Positions 14,289 through 23,324 of a DNA stretch of 46,335 bases are shown one piece after another (within the stretch, counting starts at the first letter, position 1; each line of letters opens with the position of its first letter). The stretch lies in assembly GCF_900104135.1 (NCBI RefSeq), contig NZ_FNIV01000014.1:1-46335 (forward strand), in the 5' to 3' direction. The position numbers and the translations under genes were made by a program. The notes beneath the pieces were generated by a model. The model worked only from the letters and a program-made list of their open reading frames with translations, searched no databases and was not told the DNA's origin. The DNA is from Halomonas shengliensis. Lineage in GTDB: Bacteria > Pseudomonadota > Gammaproteobacteria > Pseudomonadales > Halomonadaceae.

Positions 14289-16484
14289 ATGGAAAATTCG
14301 ACATCCACGGCAACGTCAGTGGGCTTCACGCTACGAGTCGAAGGCATGGACTGTGGTGGCTGCGAGCGCAAGGTCGAAGCCGCGCTGGGCCGCCTGGAGG
14401 GCATCGAGGCGGTATCGGCCAGTTCGGTGACCGGGTCGGTCACCGTACACCCCCAACCACACTCGGCCCCGTCTCACCAGACGATCGAACGGATCCTTAA
14501 CGAGCTTGGCTACCGGCTTGCCGCCGATACCGAGAAGGATGGGTCAGATACCCCCCCAGCGCCCTGGTGGCAGACCGCGAAAGGACGCCTGGTGCTCGTC
14601 ACGGGGGGCCTGCTGGCTCTGGCCTTGGTCCTTCGCATGACCTGGCCGGTACTGGGAGGCTGGCCCTTCGTCGCCGCCACCCTGGTGGGACTGGTGCCCA
14701 TCGCACAGGGCGCCTGGGGCGCACTGAAGATGCGCAACCCCTTCACCATCGAGATGCTGATGAGCATCGCCGCCCTGGGCGCCCTGGCTATCGACGCCGC
14801 CGCCGAAGCGGCGGTGGTGGTCTTCCTGTTCGCCGTGGGCGAACTGCTGGAGGGCGTGGCCGCCTCACGGGCGCGACGCAGCATCTCGGCCCTGGCGGAC
14901 CTGACGCCGTCCACGGCGAGGCTGATGGAGGATGGGGATACTCGTGAGGTCTCGGCCGCCTCGCTCACGCCTGGGCAGCGAGTCCTGGTGCGACCGGGCG
15001 ACCGCGTGCCCTGCGATGGGCGTATTCTGACCGGCGAATCCGACCTGGATGAGTCACCGATCAACGGGGAGTCGGTGCCCCGCTCGCGTGCCCCGGGGGA
15101 CGACGTCTTTGCCGGCACGGTCAACCTCGATGCCGCCCTGGAGGTGGAGGTAACCCGCGGCGCCGAGGACAACACCATCGCCCGTGTGATCCGCCTGGTG
15201 GAAGAGGCCCAGGCCGCCAAGGCGCCGGTGGCGCGCTTCATCGATCGCTTCGCGTTCTACTACATGCCGGCGGTGGTGGGGCTCGCCCTGCTGATGGCGG
15301 TGGTGCCGCCGCTGGTCTCGACCATGGCCTGGTCGGAATCGGTCTATCGCGCCCTGGCCTTGCTGTTGATCGCCTGCCCCTGTGCCCTGGTGATCTCGAC
15401 CCCCGCGGCGATCGCTGCCGGCCTCTCGGCGGGCGCCCGGCGGGGCCTGCTGATCAAGGGCGGCGCGGTACTCGAACAGCTGGGCAAGCTGCGCACGGTG
15501 GCGTTGGACAAGACCGGCACCCTCACCGCCGGCACTCCCCGTGTCACCGACGTGGATGACTGGGCCACCGGCCAGGGCGAAAACGAGATCCTGAGGCTGG
15601 CAGCCGCGATGGAACGTGATTCTAGCCATCCCATCGCCACGGCCATCCTCGCCCATGCGCAGCAACAGGGCCTGTCGCTTCCCCTGGCCAGCGAGAGCCG
15701 CGCCCTGTCGGGCTTGGGCGTCGCCGGCCGGGTCGAGGGGCGCGAGCTGGGCCTGGTCACGCCTCGCCACCTGGCCGAGCGAGTCACGCTGGATCATGAC
15801 CTGAACGTCCGGATCGCCGAGCTGGAGGGTGCCGGCAAGAGTCTCGCCCTGCTGGTCGAGAGCGAGCGTCCCCTGGGACTGATCGCCGTTCGCGATGAGC
15901 CGCGTGAGGACGCCCGGGAGGGGCTCGCCGCCCTGTCACGTCTCGGCGTCGAGGCCGTCATGCTCAGTGGTGACAATGCGCGTACCGCCGCTGCCATCGG
16001 TGGCTCGCTGGGCATCGAGGCCCATGGCGAGCTGATGCCCGAGGACAAGGCCCGGCGCGTGCAGCAATGGCAGGCCACCGGACGCGGGCCGGTCGGCAAG
16101 GTGGGCGACGGGATCAACGATGCCCCGGCACTGGCGGCGGCCGATGTCGGCATCGCCATGGGCGGCGGCACCGACGTGGCACTGGAAACGGCGGATGCGG
16201 CCCTGCTCAAGAACCGCGTCACCGGCATCGCCGAGCTGATCGACCTGTCTAGGGCCACGCTGCGCAACGTCAAGACCAACGTCGCCCTGGCGCTGGGCCT
16301 GAAGGCTATCTTCCTGGTGACCACGGCGCTGGGCATCACCGGCATGTGGATCGCGGTGATGGCGGATACCGGTGCCACCGTGCTGGTGACCCTGAACGCC
16401 ATGCGGCTGCTGGGCTATCGCTTCTCACCAGGGACCGCCATGAGCGGCTCGGCAAGCCCGCGCTATCAGGCAGCCACGACATGA
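14289..16484 (+). CDS. cadA: P1B-type ATPase exporting Cd/Zn/Pb
   Basis: A 731-residue inner-membrane efflux pump. One heavy-metal-associated domain carries GMDCGGC (C22, C25). The membrane metal site is the CPC motif (about 363-365, ACPCALVIS), the phosphorylated residue is in DKTGTLT (about D407), and the hinge motif GDGINDAPAL is intact. TM6 CPC together with the P1B-2 style C-terminal segment points to ZntA/CadA rather than CopA. AGGAG precedes the ATG. It is the first gene of a chain cadA-lspA-lnt, with a four-base overlap to lspA. Confidence 0.96.
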   Translation: MENSTSTATSVGFTLRVEGMDCGGCERKVEAALGRLEGIEAVSASSVTGSVTVHPQPHSAPSHQTIERILNELGYRLAADTEKDGSDTPPAPWWQTAKGRLVLVTGGLLALALVLRMTWPVLGGWPFVAATLVGLVPIAQGAWGALKMRNPFTIEMLMSIAALGALAIDAAAEAAVVVFLFAVGELLEGVAASRARRSISALADLTPSTARLMEDGDTREVSAASLTPGQRVLVRPGDRVPCDGRILTGESDLDESPINGESVPRSRAPGDDVFAGTVNLDAALEVEVTRGAEDNTIARVIRLVEEAQAAKAPVARFIDRFAFYYMPAVVGLALLMAVVPPLVSTMAWSESVYRALALLLIACPCALVISTPAAIAAGLSAGARRGLLIKGGAVLEQLGKLRTVALDKTGTLTAGTPRVTDVDDWATGQGENEILRLAAAMERDSSHPIATAILAHAQQQGLSLPLASESRALSGLGVAGRVEGRELGLVTPRHLAERVTLDHDLNVRIAELEGAGKSLALLVESERPLGLIAVRDEPREDAREGLAALSRLGVEAVMLSGDNARTAAAIGGSLGIEAHGELMPEDKARRVQQWQATGRGPVGKVGDGINDAPALAAADVGIAMGGGTDVALETADAALLKNRVTGIAELIDLSRATLRNVKTNVALALGLKAIFLVTTALGITGMWIAVMADTGATVLVTLNAMRLLGYRFSPGTAMSGSASPRYQAATT

Positions 16485-16984
16485 CAACGAAACGGATAGC
16501 GATGGCGCCGCAGAGCCGCTACTGGTTGGCACTGGCCGTTATGGTCGGCCTGGCCGACCAGGTCATCAAGGGACTGGTGCAGGCGCTGATGCCGTATGGC
16601 CAGACCATCCCGCTGACCCCATTCTTCAACTGGGGTCACTGGTGGAACACGGGGGCGGCCTTCAGCTTCCTCGCCGATTCAGGTGGCTGGCAGCGCTACC
16701 TCTTCCTCTGCCTGACAGGAATAGCGGCTATCGTGCTGACGTTCCTGTTGTGCAGGCCCAGGCCCCGCCTGGAGGCGCTGGGGTACAGCTTGATGCTGGG
16801 TGGCGCGCTGGGTAATGGCATCGACCGCCTGGCGCGAGGGTATGTGGTCGACTACCTGGACATCTACTGGCGAGAGTGGCACTGGCCCGCCTTCAACCTG
16901 GCGGATATCGCCCTGTTCCTGGGGGTCATTACCTTTGCGATGGCGGCCTTGCATGAACGTCCCTCCCCCAGGTTGTCCGAGTGA
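16481..16984 (+). CDS. lspA: Lipoprotein signal peptidase II
   Basis: A 167-residue aspartic peptidase of the inner membrane that cleaves lipoprotein signal peptides before the lipid-modified Cys. The start at 16481 overlaps the cadA stop (ATGA); a longer frame from 16346 runs inside cadA and is rejected. The catalytic pair is D115 (GNGIDR) and D142 (FNLADIALFLG), and the conserved NTGAAFSF is present. Four membrane segments fit the family. An lspA copy after cadA is a known feature of Cd/Pb resistance operons; this is probably an extra copy to the housekeeping gene. Confidence 0.95.
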   Translation: MTTKRIAMAPQSRYWLALAVMVGLADQVIKGLVQALMPYGQTIPLTPFFNWGHWWNTGAAFSFLADSGGWQRYLFLCLTGIAAIVLTFLLCRPRPRLEALGYSLMLGGALGNGIDRLARGYVVDYLDIYWREWHWPAFNLADIALFLGVITFAMAALHERPSPRLSE

Positions 16985-16988
16985 CGGC

Positions 16989-18491
16989 ATGGATGCACAG
17001 AACCCGCCAGTCCGGGACATGACGCCTGTCGGACGGCTCTCTCCGGTCCTCGGCTGTTTGTTGGCCCTGACCGCCGGAGGGTTGACCACCCTTAGCGCCG
17101 CGCCCTTCACGCTGTGGTGGCTGGGCCCGATAGCGGTGGCTCTGGTCTATGTCGGCCTCCATGCCCTGACATCTGCTCAGGCCGCCCTCCGCGGCTGGTG
17201 CTATGGCGTGGGCCTGTTCGGCTCGGGGACCTCCTGGGTCTTTGTCGCAATCCACGACTATGGTGATACCGGGGTCCCCCTGGCGCTCTTCCTCACTGGT
17301 CTGTTCGTGGCCGGCCTGGCGCTGTTCTATGCCGTGCCCTTCTGGCTCTATCGCCGCGTCGCGGGCCCACGCCTGGCCTTCCTCAGCTTCGCCGGCGCCT
17401 GGGTACTCAGCGAGTGGCTGCGCACCTGGCTGTTTACCGGGTTTCCCTGGCTGCTGCTGGGCACCTCTCAGGTGGACTCGCCGCTGGCGGCCTGGGCCCC
17501 GGTAGGCGGCGTCTATCTCCTGTCGCTGATCACCGCCCTGACCGGCACCCTGGGCGTGGAGCTCCTGCGCCGCCGCTGGTGGGCCGCGGCGCCCATCGCC
17601 GCTCTCTGGCTGACTCCCCTGGCCCTGCCGGCCCAGTGGACCTTCCCGGCCGGCGAGCCGCTGGGAGTCGCCCTGCTGCAGGGCAACCTGGACCAGTCGA
17701 TCAAGTGGACGCCCGAGGGCCAGCGTGAGGCGGCCAGTATCTACACGGTGTTGACCCTTGCCCAGTCCAACGACCTCGACCTGATGGTCTGGCCCGAGGC
17801 GGCCTTGCCGATGTTCGAGGAGAACGCGCGGCCCATACTGGAGCGGGTGCAGTCCAAACTGTCGCCCGACACCGCCCTGCTCACAGGCATCCTGCAGCGC
17901 GACGGCGGCGACAACTACAACGGCGTGATCGGCCTGGGTAACGCCGAGGGCCAGTATCGTAAGGTGCGTCTGGTGCCTTTCGGCGAGTACCTGCCGCTGA
18001 AGCGCCTGCTCGCCGACACCATCGCCTTCTTCGACTTGCCCATGCCGGTCATGACCCCCGGGGCCGAGGCTCAGGGGCCGATCCACGCCGCCGGAACCAC
18101 CATCGGTAACGCCATCTGCTACGAGATCATCTATGCCGATCGTGTCGCCGAGCAGGCGCGCGATGCCGAGCTGTTGCTGACGGTCTCCAACGACACCTGG
18201 TTCGGCCGCTCCATCGGCCCCCTGCAGCATCTGCAGATGGCCCGCCTGCGTGCGCTGGAGAACGGCCGGTACCTGATCCGCGCCACCAGCAATGGTGTGA
18301 CCGCCATCGTCGATCCTCAGGGCCGTGTCACGGCCCGCGCACCACAGTTCCAGGCGACGAGCCTTCGCGGCGAGGTGATGCCCATGGTGGGAAACACGCC
18401 GTTCACCCGAACCGGTAGCTGGCCGACCTGGCTGTTGGCCGGCTTACTGGTGCTGCCTGGATGGCGATTCAACACACGTCGGTCTGGATGA
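16989..18491 (+). CDS. lnt: Apolipoprotein N-acyltransferase
   Basis: A 500-residue membrane enzyme that adds the third acyl chain to lipoproteins. The ATG at 16989 lies four bases after the lspA stop. About six N-terminal membrane segments precede the nitrilase-like domain. The triad E270 (WPEAALP), K325 (YRKVRLVPFGEYLP) and C377 (GNAICYEIIYAD) is intact. With lspA it forms a lipoprotein-maturation pair inside a metal operon. It is probably a second copy beside a housekeeping lnt. Confidence 0.94.
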   Translation: MDAQNPPVRDMTPVGRLSPVLGCLLALTAGGLTTLSAAPFTLWWLGPIAVALVYVGLHALTSAQAALRGWCYGVGLFGSGTSWVFVAIHDYGDTGVPLALFLTGLFVAGLALFYAVPFWLYRRVAGPRLAFLSFAGAWVLSEWLRTWLFTGFPWLLLGTSQVDSPLAAWAPVGGVYLLSLITALTGTLGVELLRRRWWAAAPIAALWLTPLALPAQWTFPAGEPLGVALLQGNLDQSIKWTPEGQREAASIYTVLTLAQSNDLDLMVWPEAALPMFEENARPILERVQSKLSPDTALLTGILQRDGGDNYNGVIGLGNAEGQYRKVRLVPFGEYLPLKRLLADTIAFFDLPMPVMTPGAEAQGPIHAAGTTIGNAICYEIIYADRVAEQARDAELLLTVSNDTWFGRSIGPLQHLQMARLRALENGRYLIRATSNGVTAIVDPQGRVTARAPQFQATSLRGEVMPMVGNTPFTRTGSWPTWLLAGLLVLPGWRFNTRRSG

Positions 18492-18517
18492 TAAGGGTCC
18501 AGCCGAAAAGGGAGAGA

Positions 18518-19582
18518 ATGATGACGTTATCCGAATCCCACTCTGGCACAGCGAGGAAATCTCCAGGGTGGCAACTCCGGACACGCACGCTGATGGGAGT
18601 GCTGGCAGGCTGGCTCGCGCTCATCGGCGTTGCTCAGGCCCAGGAGGAGAACAAGTGGCCCCTCGGCCACTATCCGCTGCCTGAAAAAGGCAATGTGATC
18701 GGCGACACCTACCGCATAACGGTGGAGGATCGAGAAGAAACCCTGCTCGATATCGCCAGGCGACACAACCTGGGGTACAGGGAGATCGTGCGCGCCAACC
18801 CGGACGTGAGCATCTGGATTCCCGGCGAGGGTACCGAGGTGACAATACCCGGGCGCTTCATCCTGCCCGCCGCAGAGCGCACTGGTATCGTCATCAACAT
18901 CGCCGAGCTGCGCCTTTATTACTATCCCGAGGTGGATGACGACGAGACATCACGTGTCGAGACCTATCCTATCGGCATCGGTCGCGAGGGCTTCGATACC
19001 CCCCTCGGTGTGACCAAGACCACCATGAACATCAAGAACCCCGCCTGGTACCCACCCGAGTCGGTTCAGCGCGAAGCCAGGGCACGTGGTGAAGAGGCGC
19101 CCAGCGTGGTGCCACCAGGCCCGGACAATCCGCTGGGAGACCATGCCATTATCCTGGGTTTCGATGGCTACTTGATCCATGGGACCAACCAGCCGGATGG
19201 TATCGGCATGCGTGCCAGTCGTGGCTGTATTCGCATGTTCCCTGGGGACATCGAGTCGATCTTCGACCGCGTGCCCGCCGGCACCCAGGTCCGAATCGTC
19301 AACCAGCCCATCAAGATCGGCTGGCATGAAGGGCAACCGCTGGTTCAGGCATTCCCGCCCCTTGAGGGGGAGGGGCACAGCATGTCCACGTTGGTAGAGA
19401 CCGTCACACGCCTCAACCAGCGCAAGGCCGAGGGCTGGAACTTCGATTACGAACAGCTTCGTGGCCTGTTGGATGACCCCAGCGGTCGCATGGTAGCCCT
19501 GAATCCCATGCCGGAGCCGGATAAAACACCTGACCCTGACTACCAGGGTATCTACGCAGAAATTGCGCTGCGCAGGCCATGA
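18518..19582 (+). CDS. L,D-transpeptidase (YkuD/ErfK type)
   Basis: A 354-residue exported protein. AGGGAGAG precedes the ATG at 18518. An N-terminal signal segment (GVLAGWLALIGVAQA) is followed by a LysM-like region (about 60-115) and a YkuD catalytic domain. The motif IHGTNQ...SRGCIRM contains the nucleophile C237. Such enzymes make 3-3 peptidoglycan cross-links or attach Braun-type lipoproteins to the wall. In E. coli, some L,D-transpeptidases support wall repair and copper tolerance. Its place after lnt agrees with an envelope-repair role. Confidence 0.92.
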   Translation: MMTLSESHSGTARKSPGWQLRTRTLMGVLAGWLALIGVAQAQEENKWPLGHYPLPEKGNVIGDTYRITVEDREETLLDIARRHNLGYREIVRANPDVSIWIPGEGTEVTIPGRFILPAAERTGIVINIAELRLYYYPEVDDDETSRVETYPIGIGREGFDTPLGVTKTTMNIKNPAWYPPESVQREARARGEEAPSVVPPGPDNPLGDHAIILGFDGYLIHGTNQPDGIGMRASRGCIRMFPGDIESIFDRVPAGTQVRIVNQPIKIGWHEGQPLVQAFPPLEGEGHSMSTLVETVTRLNQRKAEGWNFDYEQLRGLLDDPSGRMVALNPMPEPDKTPDPDYQGIYAEIALRRP

Positions 19583-19883
19583 CGACGACAACATGGCGGG
19601 TCCTGTCAGTCTCGTGACGCTGACTTCAGGCGTGGCTGATACAGGATCTATCGCCCTCTGCAGGAGCACTGGCGGTGCGTTGGCGGTATACCCAACCACT
19701 GAACTGGTGCCCTGCCTTGGGGCGCGGCCTTCCTCGCCTCCCAGGCACCGAGGTGCGGGCTCTGGCTTCATCTGCGTTTATTGTCCCACCTTGCCGCATG
19801 GCGCGGTGGGCTCCTAGTCTCATCGTTGGCATGCCGATTCTGGGGAGGGACGGGCTATCGACCTCGACGTTGCTCTGGGCTAC
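19583..19883. other. Non-coding stretch before ctaG-like gene
   Basis: I see no protein that I can support and no clear terminator. The frames here have no ribosome binding sites and odd composition. It probably holds the promoter of the copper-related genes that follow, which I could not define. GGGGAGGGA at 19842-19850 may be the ribosome binding site of the next gene. Confidence 0.35.
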
Positions 19884-20711
19884 TTGCTGCCGTGGGAGTT
19901 CTCGCTGGCCTGGTCGGGGGCCTGCCTGCTGGCCATCGTGCTCTACCTGCGTGGCCTCCGGCAGCGCCGACGGCGAGGCGAGGCCACCGGCGCAGGTCGA
20001 GTCCTTGCCTACCTGCTGGGTGTCGCCACCATCTATGGCGTCACCCAGACCCATTACGACTACCTCGCCCAGTACATGTTCTTTACCCACCGGGCACAGC
20101 ATCTGGTACTGCATCACGCCGGTCCCTTCCTGATTGCCCTGGCCGCCCCCCTGCCGGTACTGGCAGACGGCTTGCCGATCCGAATCAGGCACTTCTCAGG
20201 ATGGAGGCCGATCGCGCGCCTGCTGCGCCCCGTATACCGGACGCTTCAGCATCCACTGATCGCTCCCGTACTGTTCGTCGGGCTGATCTATTTCTGGTTG
20301 GTTCCCGAGGTCCACTTCGATGCGATGCTGAGTACCGACCTGTATCAAGTGATGAACTGGAGCATGGCGCTGGATGGGTTGCTTTTCTGGTGGTTGATCC
20401 TGGATCGCCGCACGCCGCAGCAGGGCGGCCTCGGCTACGGCAAGCGCATCGCCATCCTGTTGGCGGTGATTCCGCCGCAGATCGTGCTGGGGGCCTATAT
20501 CGTCTTTAGCAAGAATGTCATTTTCGATGTCTATGAGGTGTGCGGGCGCGCCTGGCCGCTGGACCCTCTGACTGACCAGCTCCTCGGTGGCCTGTTGACT
20601 TGGGTGCCGGCCACGATGATGAGTGCCATCGGGGTTCTGATCATTCTCAGCTTTCTGTTCCGTGATGCCCGCAAGGAGGATGCCGCTGATGTCTCTCACG
20701 CCACACCCTAG
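19884..20711 (+). CDS. CtaG-type (caa3_CtaG) cytochrome oxidase assembly membrane protein
   Basis: About 275 residues with seven predicted membrane segments. The sequence LPWEF at the start, the His-rich HRAQHLVLHH in an early segment and the VPATMMSAIG region fit the caa3_CtaG family, implicated in cytochrome-oxidase and copper-protein assembly. The start is uncertain: the first usable codon is TTG at 19884, but GGGGAGGGA lies further up, 8-9 bases before an ATC in the same frame (19857), suggesting a non-standard or mutated start. It overlaps the PCuAC gene and forms a copper-delivery set with it and Sco. Confidence 0.85.
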   Translation: MLPWEFSLAWSGACLLAIVLYLRGLRQRRRRGEATGAGRVLAYLLGVATIYGVTQTHYDYLAQYMFFTHRAQHLVLHHAGPFLIALAAPLPVLADGLPIRIRHFSGWRPIARLLRPVYRTLQHPLIAPVLFVGLIYFWLVPEVHFDAMLSTDLYQVMNWSMALDGLLFWWLILDRRTPQQGGLGYGKRIAILLAVIPPQIVLGAYIVFSKNVIFDVYEVCGRAWPLDPLTDQLLGGLLTWVPATMMSAIGVLIILSFLFRDARKEDAADVSHATP

Positions 20712-21153
20712 TCTGACGCGACTAGCGAAACGCTGGTGCTCGACCTTCCTGCTGCTGATCGCGACGTCCGGCACGCTGGCGGCTGCCGAACTGGAGGTCA
20801 GCGAGGCGCGTCTTAGGCTCCTGCCCGGGGACCTGCCCGCGGCAGGCTATTTCACCCTCATCAATACCAGCGAAAAGGGCGTCACCCTGACAGGAGCGGA
20901 TAGCCCCGCTTTCGGTAATGTCATGATGCACCGCAGTGTCAATCAGGATGGCGTCACCAGCATGGAGCCCGTCGCCCAGCTGGAGCTGGCGGCGGGGGAG
21001 CAGGTCGAATTCGCTCCGGGTGGCTACCATCTCATGCTCATGAAGCGGGCTCGCCCCCTCGCCGTTGGTGACGACGTCGAGGTGAATCTTCATTTCGCCG
21101 GCAATCAGCGACAGCGTGTCACGTTCCGCGCCGTGGCGCCGACAGCACAGTAG
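20689..21153 (+). CDS. Periplasmic copper chaperone PCu(A)C
   Basis: A 154-residue exported protein; AAGGAGG lies nine bases before the ATG at 20689. A signal peptide (FLLLIATSGTLAAA) is followed by the cupredoxin-like PCuAC domain with the copper ligands in NVMMHRSV and the HLMLM pattern that completes the H-M-X(n)-H-X-M site. PCuAC hands Cu(I) to the CuA or CuB site of cytochrome oxidase, often together with Sco, which is the next gene. It overlaps the ctaG-like gene by 23 bases. Confidence 0.93.
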   Translation: MSLTPHPSLTRLAKRWCSTFLLLIATSGTLAAAELEVSEARLRLLPGDLPAAGYFTLINTSEKGVTLTGADSPAFGNVMMHRSVNQDGVTSMEPVAQLELAAGEQVEFAPGGYHLMLMKRARPLAVGDDVEVNLHFAGNQRQRVTFRAVAPTAQ

Positions 21154-21162
21154 GGGAGCAGG

Positions 21163-21741
21163 ATGCGCCGATGCATCATGGCACTATTCGTGACGTTATG
21201 GATTGCAGGCTGCAGCGATCCAGACTGGCAGACCAAGGATATCTCGGGGCTGATGCCTTCCCTGGCGTTCGAACTCATCGACGAGAACGGGAATACGGTG
21301 AGCGCCGATCAGTTCCTCGGCAAGACGACGCTGCTGTTCTTCGGCTTCACCCATTGCCCCGATGTCTGTCCGACCACCCTATCGCGTCTCGACGCGGCCA
21401 CCCAACGCATGGATGAGACCGCGCGCGATGAAATCCAGGTGCTCTTCGTCTCGGTGGATCCTCGCCGCGATGACGCCGAGACTCTGGATAGCTACACCGA
21501 CGCCTTCGGCCCCCAGTTCGTCGGCCTCACGGGGGATAAAGCGGCACTCGATAAGCTGACACGCCGCTATCGGGTGACCTACGGATATGGCGAAGAAGAC
21601 AGCGAAGGCAACTATGATGTGTCGCACTCCAGCGCTGTCTTCGCCTTCAATGCGCAGGGAGAGGCGCGCCTGCTGATCCGCGACAGCGACCCCATGGAGG
21701 CCGTGGTTGCCGACCTTGAAAGGCTGACCGGCGAGGCCTAG
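21163..21741 (+). CDS. Sco1/SenC family lipoprotein (copper delivery/thiol reductase)
   Basis: A 192-residue protein. A lipobox (WIAGCSD, C17) marks it as a lipoprotein. The thioredoxin-like domain has the copper-binding pair C65 and C69 (HCPDVCPTTL) and H155 (DVSHSSAVF). Sco proteins load copper into the CuA site of cytochrome c oxidase. Being a lipoprotein, it depends on LspA and Lnt, both of which are encoded a few kilobases upstream. It follows PCuAC by nine bases and is probably cotranscribed. Confidence 0.94.
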   Translation: MRRCIMALFVTLWIAGCSDPDWQTKDISGLMPSLAFELIDENGNTVSADQFLGKTTLLFFGFTHCPDVCPTTLSRLDAATQRMDETARDEIQVLFVSVDPRRDDAETLDSYTDAFGPQFVGLTGDKAALDKLTRRYRVTYGYGEEDSEGNYDVSHSSAVFAFNAQGEARLLIRDSDPMEAVVADLERLTGEA

Positions 21742-21797
21742 GGTGACTGGCTCTCTTCTGCAGCAGCTCAGTCCGCGACGAGGCTACCGTTCACATC

Positions 21798-22748
21798 ATG
21801 CGCGCCACACTGGAGCAGCATCAGGTCTGGATCTATCTCACCGCGATCCTGGCTGGCCTGGCGATCGGCTGGGGATCGCCGGATACGACCCAGCGTTGGG
21901 AGATATGGCTCTGGCCACTGCTTGGCGTGCTGCTCTATACCACCTTCACCCAGGTGCCCCTGCTTCATCTGACCCGGGCATTTCGCGACCGGCGATTCAT
22001 GATGGCGCTAATGGTGGGCAATTTTCTGCTGGTTCCGCTGGCCGTTGCTGCCTTGTCGCTGCTGTTGCCAGAACAGCCTGCCATTCGACTCGGCGTGCTC
22101 CTGGTACTGTTGGTCCCCTGCACGGATTGGTTTATCAGTTTTGCCCATCTGGGTAGAGGAGATAGTGCGCGGGCGATTGCAGCCGCCCCGTTGCTGCTGC
22201 TGGTTCAACTGGTGATGCTGCCGCTGTATGTCTGGTGGTTGATTGGCGATCTGGCCATCGAACTGACAGCCGACAGCCACCTGCTGGCGGCCTTCTCAGG
22301 CCTGATTGTCACCCCCCTAATACTGGCCTGGCTGACCGAACGGGTTGCCGAGCGACACATCGTCATCGAGGAAGCCGTCGATGGGATGGGCTGGCTCCCC
22401 ATCCCCCTGCTGGCACTGGTGGTGTTCCTGATTGCCGGTTCCCAGGTTAGCCTGGTGGTCGACAGCGGCATGCTACTGTGGCGGGTTGTAGCGGTTTTCG
22501 TGCTCTACCTGATGGTCGCGGCGGCCCTCGGCAAGCTGTTGAGCCAGGTGTTCCGGCTTCCTGCTGCCACGGGCCGCACGCTCACCTTCAGTCTCGGCAC
22601 ACGCAACTCCTTCGTCATGCTGCCACTGGCACTCTCCTTGCCTGAGGCCTGGAGCGCAGCGGTCGTTGTGATCGTTTTGCAGTCGCTGGTGGAACTGCTC
22701 GGGATGGTGGCCTTTCTGCGCTGGGTGCCGACTAGGCTGATAAAATAG
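21798..22748 (+). CDS. Arsenic-resistance/bile-acid-symporter superfamily permease
   Basis: A 316-residue integral membrane protein with about ten predicted segments. It belongs to the SBF/BART superfamily; LVPCTDWFISFAHLGRGD in TM4 resembles the conserved Cys-containing segment of ACR3-type arsenite exporters and their relatives. The exact substrate is not certain. It is the last cargo gene before the recombinase genes and is convergent with them, with 72 bases between stops. Confidence 0.8.
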   Translation: MRATLEQHQVWIYLTAILAGLAIGWGSPDTTQRWEIWLWPLLGVLLYTTFTQVPLLHLTRAFRDRRFMMALMVGNFLLVPLAVAALSLLLPEQPAIRLGVLLVLLVPCTDWFISFAHLGRGDSARAIAAAPLLLLVQLVMLPLYVWWLIGDLAIELTADSHLLAAFSGLIVTPLILAWLTERVAERHIVIEEAVDGMGWLPIPLLALVVFLIAGSQVSLVVDSGMLLWRVVAVFVLYLMVAAALGKLLSQVFRLPAATGRTLTFSLGTRNSFVMLPLALSLPEAWSAAVVVIVLQSLVELLGMVAFLRWVPTRLIK

Positions 22749-22820
22749 TGCGTAACATCGCGTTGAGAAAAAGCATGAAGTTTCATCATTTCCCAACACT
22801 TCCTGGATAGTTAGAAGGCT

Positions 22821-23324
22821 CTAAACTGTTATATCTAGATCTTCTTTAAAAGATGACTTTAGACCCAGTTTTTCCTGGATGATCCGGTCGCGAAGGACTC
22901 CATTCGATTTTTCTGAGCAAGCCAGCTCCCGCTCAACAGCGATAATGCGAGCGCCCAGCTCAGCTTTCGTCAAGCGCATCAAGTAATGCATGCGTCGCCG
23001 TTCCGTGTCGGTGGGCATTTCCACCTCGCTATTCAGTAGACGCCCTACGGTACGCCGCCGGCGAACGGGTTGGGCGGCTTCTTCGTATAATTGATGGCAT
23101 TCAGGATTTCGAAGAATAGTGGACTCGGAGATACCCATTCCCGTGTCGGAGAGTTCGCGCGATATTCTCGCAATTCGTCCCAGCGTCACGGGACTTCCGA
23201 TCTCCTGCAACCGACTGATCGCTCGACGCACGATCGTGACGCTTCGATTGCGTCGCTGCTGATGACTGCGCTTCAAACCGGCCATTGCCGCCTCTGGACG
23301 CGCCTTACGGGATTGTGGTGTCAC
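22821..23324 (-). CDS. Small basic TnpC-like protein of a tyrosine-recombinase module
   Basis: A 167-residue basic protein, starting with GTG at 23324 that overlaps the recombinase stop (GTGA); GGAGGAGAG lies just before. The N-terminal part is a possible helix-turn-helix (PVTLGRIARISRELSDTGMGISESTILR) and the C-terminal part a charged coil (LTKAELGARIIAVERELACSE). A small partner protein after a large tyrosine recombinase matches the TnpC of Tn554-family transposons, which helps orient and enhance transposition. The similarity is by layout and character, not a proven match. Confidence 0.65.
   Translation of the reverse strand: MTPQSRKARPEAAMAGLKRSHQQRRNRSVTIVRRAISRLQEIGSPVTLGRIARISRELSDTGMGISESTILRNPECHQLYEEAAQPVRRRRTVGRLLNSEVEMPTDTERRRMHYLMRLTKAELGARIIAVERELACSEKSNGVLRDRIIQEKLGLKSSFKEDLDITV

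Noticed and set aside
16346..16480. Longer N-terminus of LspA
   Set aside because: It lies within cadA in another frame and has no lspA-like sequence; the overlapping ATGA at 16481 fits the family start.
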